From assembly GCA_012521525.1 (NCBI GenBank), contig JAAYMG010000060.1, positions 1 to 8,060 on the forward strand: DNA of 8,060 nt. Direction: 5' to 3'. Both the position numbers and the translations under genes were made by a program. Positions 5,789 to 8,060 of this stretch are shown here, in pieces. Source of the stretch: Clostridiales bacterium (GTDB lineage Bacteria > Bacillota > Clostridia > Oscillospirales > JAAYOS01). Each line of letters begins with the position of its first letter. Positions within the stretch are counted from its first letter, which is position 1. The notes beneath the pieces are model-generated. The model did no database searches and was not told where the DNA came from. It saw nothing but the letters and a program-made list of their open reading frames with translations.

Positions 5789-7831
5789 TCAGCTTCGGAA
5801 TTGATCTATCATTTCAAAGACGGCCTTCCGGAGCTTCATATTCTCGGGAGATGTCAGCTCAGGATCGTCATTGAGCAGTTCCAGTGCTGCATAAGCAGCC
5901 TCCCTGAGTGTATCTGCATTGTCTGCCAGATCGGCGATTTTGAGTTTCGGTATACCGTGCTGCCTGTCACCGAAGAAGTCACCCGGTCCGCGAAGCTTCA
6001 GGTCCTCTTCCGAGATAACGAATCCGTCGTTGGTATTTGTCATTATGCTCAATCGGGAGAGAGTAGCTTCGTTCTTTGAATCTGAAATCAAAATGCAGTA
6101 TGATTCATGCTTTCCGCGCCCCACACGTCCCCTGAGCTGATGAAGTTGCGATAACCCGAACCTCTCGGCGTTTTCAACTATCATCAGTGATGCGTTAGGC
6201 ACGTTTATACCCACTTCTATAACGGTAGTGGAGACGAGGATGTCGATTTTGCCTTCAACAAAGCTCTTCATCACGGCGTCTTTGTCGCTTTGCCTGAGTT
6301 TGCCGTGTACGAATCCGATCCGGAGATCGGGGAAGATCTCTTCCGAAAGCTGTTTCGTATAAGCCTCGACCGCTTTACGTCCGTCGTCGAGGCCTTCCGG
6401 ATCTTCCACAAGGGGACACACGATGAAGACCTGCCTGCCTTCCGCAACGAGACGGCGGATGAAATTGTAAATACGATCGCGTTTGGACTCGTCCACCGCA
6501 TATGTATTTACGCGTTTTCTGCCGGGGGGCAGCTCGTCGATAACCGAAACATCGAGGTCCCCGTACATGATCAATGCGAGCGTACGCGGAATGGGAGTAG
6601 CAGACATTACGAGTGTATGCGGGACCTCTCCTTTTGCTGTAAGGGCGGCACGCTGCCGTACCCCGAACCTGTGCTGTTCATCGGTAATGACCAGTCCCAG
6701 ATTCGAATATTCCGTGTCTTCGGTTATAAGGGCATGGGTCCCGATGATAAGGTGGTAAAATCCCGATTTTATGAGTTCCTTTACTTCCCGCTTTTGCTTT
6801 GCAGACATCGAGCCTGTGAGCAGGGCGGTACGGAAACCGAATTTTCCGAACAGCGGTTCCAACTCTTCAAAATGCTGCGTGGCAAGTATTTCTGTGGGGG
6901 CCATCAGTGCACACTGATATCCGTTTGAGACCGATGCCCAGGCAGCCGCAGCGGCAACTATGGTTTTGCCGGAGCCTACGTCTCCCTGTATAAGGCGATT
7001 CATCGACCGGCCGGACGACATGTCGCTGAAAATATCCCTGATCGCGCGCTCCTGGGCCGATGTAAGCTCAAAAGGGAGCTGCCTCATAAAATCATCCAGG
7101 GCAGGTACTTTGATATCTGGTCCGCTTGCAGTACCTGCTGAGCGCATCAAGCGCAGGCCAAGTGTCAATATGAACAGCTCTTCAAAGATCAGCCTTCTTC
7201 TTGCAGTCTCGAGTGCATATCCGGAGGATGGTATATGGATATTCTCATATGCAAAACGCGCATGTGCAAGTTGGTGTTTCTGCTTAACTGACTCGGGAAG
7301 AGGATCGGGTATATTGTCTCCAACTATCCGAAGGCATTGCTCTATGGTGTCGGACAACATTTGCTGGCTGATTCCGGCACGAAGCCTGTATATGCTCTTT
7401 ATGCGGCGCGTAAGCCTGGGAGGTGAGTCGGAAGGCTCGATCGAGGGGTTGACCATTTCGCGTCGGATCAGGTTGCCTGTTACTTTCCCGAAGAATACAT
7501 ACTTCACGCCGGTTTCAAGTTTGTTCTTCAACCATGGCTGGTTGAAGCATGTCACGTCGAGCAGGTCTGTCCCGTCCGAAACCTGAAACCTGATGATGCT
7601 TAGCTGTTGCCGGACCTGTGTGAGTCTTGGAGCGCTGACAAGGCACCCCTCGATGCAGACCGAGGTGTCCGGCTCAAGTTCGTGTATTTTTTTTATTGAG
7701 GAGCGGTCCTCATATGATCTCGGGAAGTAAGTCAAAAGGTCGCCAATCGTGAAAAGGCCAAGCTTGTAAAACAGCTTAGCCTTCTTTTCTCCGACACCCT
7801 TCAAATATCGCACATCGGTTGTGAGATCCAT
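5789..7831 (-). CDS. recG: ATP-dependent DNA helicase RecG
   Basis: RecG is a superfamily 2 double-strand DNA translocase that regresses stalled replication forks and drives branch migration of recombination intermediates. The 680 residues match the usual family length. In order: an N-terminal helical segment with a helix-hairpin-helix-like start (LKGVGEKKAKLF, 10-21), the OB-fold wedge domain (about 58-150), helicase motif I GDVGSGKT (283-290), motif Ia APTEILATQH (311-320), motif II DEQH (384-387), motif III MSATPIPRT (409-417), motif V STTVIEVGINVPNA (534-547) and motif VI QLRGRVGRG (565-573). The RecG-specific C-terminal region (DGFVISEEDLKLRGPGDFFG, 602-621) couples ATP use to translocation. 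All key residues are present, so it should be active. The start has GGAGG 5 bases upstream. It follows fakA by 32 bp, a common Firmicutes arrangement. Confidence 0.97.
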   Translation of the reverse strand: MDLTTDVRYLKGVGEKKAKLFYKLGLFTIGDLLTYFPRSYEDRSSIKKIHELEPDTSVCIEGCLVSAPRLTQVRQQLSIIRFQVSDGTDLLDVTCFNQPWLKNKLETGVKYVFFGKVTGNLIRREMVNPSIEPSDSPPRLTRRIKSIYRLRAGISQQMLSDTIEQCLRIVGDNIPDPLPESVKQKHQLAHARFAYENIHIPSSGYALETARRRLIFEELFILTLGLRLMRSAGTASGPDIKVPALDDFMRQLPFELTSAQERAIRDIFSDMSSGRSMNRLIQGDVGSGKTIVAAAAAWASVSNGYQCALMAPTEILATQHFEELEPLFGKFGFRTALLTGSMSAKQKREVKELIKSGFYHLIIGTHALITEDTEYSNLGLVITDEQHRFGVRQRAALTAKGEVPHTLVMSATPIPRTLALIMYGDLDVSVIDELPPGRKRVNTYAVDESKRDRIYNFIRRLVAEGRQVFIVCPLVEDPEGLDDGRKAVEAYTKQLSEEIFPDLRIGFVHGKLRQSDKDAVMKSFVEGKIDILVSTTVIEVGINVPNASLMIVENAERFGLSQLHQLRGRVGRGKHESYCILISDSKNEATLSRLSIMTNTNDGFVISEEDLKLRGPGDFFGDRQHGIPKLKIADLADNADTLREAAYAALELLNDDPELTSPENMKLRKAVFEMIDQFRS

Positions 7832-7836
7832 AAAAA

Positions 7837-7841
7837 CCTCC
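7837..7841 (-). promoter_or_regulatory. Ribosome binding site of recG
   Basis: GGAGG on the minus strand, 5 bases before the ATG at 7831, in the 32-bp gap after fakA. It fixes the recG start and leaves no space for a separate promoter, so recG is most likely co-transcribed with fakA. Confidence 0.85.
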
Positions 7842-7863
7842 GTTCCGAATTGTCAATCGCTGA

Positions 7864-8060
7864 TCACTCTGCAGAAATCAGATAGCTGTAAACAGGCTGG
7901 CCTCCCTCAAGCAATGTGATCTCAGCGTCTTTGAACTCTTTTTCGAATATCGCGAGAGCTTCCTTTGCCTCCTCTTCGGTGGTGTCACTGCCGTAGAAGA
8001 TCGTGAGGAACTCTGTCGGCTTCTTTGACATGTCGCGGGCCAGCTTGCGGAGCGTGGCGG
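7864..8060 (-). CDS. fakA: Fatty acid kinase subunit FakA (YloV/DAK-phosphatase family), C-terminal fragment
   Basis: Only the last 64 codons lie in the window; the gene enters from the right edge and stops with TGA at 7866-7864. The peptide contains KPTEFLTIFYGSD and ends EGGQPVYSYLISAE, which matches the typical end of YloV/FakA proteins (a GGQP-(V/L)-Y block followed by an S-(V/A)-E terminus). FakA is the cytosolic ATP-dependent kinase that phosphorylates fatty acids held by a DegV-type FakB protein, feeding them to phospholipid synthesis. The DhaL-like kinase domain is outside the window. Its position directly before recG agrees with the yloV-recG neighbourhood known from Bacillus and other Firmicutes, where the serine dehydratase genes may intervene. 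This supports the identification despite the short fragment. Confidence 0.85.
   Translation of the reverse strand, partial: ATLRKLARDMSKKPTEFLTIFYGSDTTEEEAKEALAIFEKEFKDAEITLLEGGQPVYSYLISAE

Noticed and set aside
5755..5804. Short plus-strand peptides starting at the ATG codons 5755 and 5764
   Set aside because: They are only 7 and 13 codons long, lie within the inverted repeat and recG 3' end, and have no properly spaced ribosome site.
6290..6928. A 212-codon plus-strand frame inside recG
   Set aside because: It lies opposite the conserved helicase motifs of recG, and its composition is that of an antisense shadow.
6960..7586. A 208-codon plus-strand frame opposite the N-terminal half of recG
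   Set aside because: It is antisense to a complete, clearly functional recG and has no recognisable domain or start signal.
1..8060. A novel defence, mobile or CRISPR-like system
   Set aside because: All sizeable coding space is taken by recognisable chromosomal genes. I saw no direct-repeat array, transposase, integrase or toxin-antitoxin pair.

Overview
The window holds six genes from what looks like a spore-forming Gram-positive anaerobe of the class Clostridia. The spoIIP gene, the fakA-recG gene order, strong AGGAGG-type ribosome binding sites and the unusual long form of PRPP synthetase all point there. The finer taxonomy cannot be read from this sequence. Nothing looks mobile: there are no transposase, phage, tRNA, rRNA or CRISPR signals, and the genes are tightly packed.

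Left part, plus strand (1-2948): a YfbR-type 5'-deoxynucleotidase ends at 583. It is followed by a 14-bp perfect hairpin with a T-tract (605-642). Only 23 bases later begins a 760-residue protein combining a sugar-1-phosphate nucleotidyltransferase, a left-handed beta-helix (hexapeptide) segment and a phosphomannomutase-like region. The catalytic loops of the mutase-like region are no longer recognisable.

Middle and right part, minus strand (3063-8060): transcription runs right to left through the 3' end of fakA (fatty acid kinase subunit), recG (DNA helicase), spoIIP (sporulation cell-wall hydrolase) and a long, divergent ribose-phosphate pyrophosphokinase (prs). prs probably has its own promoter in the 126-bp gap after spoIIP, and it ends at a clear hairpin terminator (3063-3104). 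It converges with the nucleotidyltransferase gene across a 187-bp gap that holds no other gene.

The genes are mostly housekeeping: nucleotide turnover (yfbR, prs), nucleotide-sugar synthesis, fatty-acid activation, recombination repair and sporulation. The most interesting non-coding signal lies between recG and spoIIP. A 16-position inverted repeat there would fold the annotated spoIIP start codon and its adjacent GAAAGG into a stem in a read-through transcript. A possible promoter -10 overlaps the upstream arm, so a locally started transcript would escape the stem. The second point of note is the apparently inactive mutase-like domain fused to a well-preserved nucleotidyltransferase.
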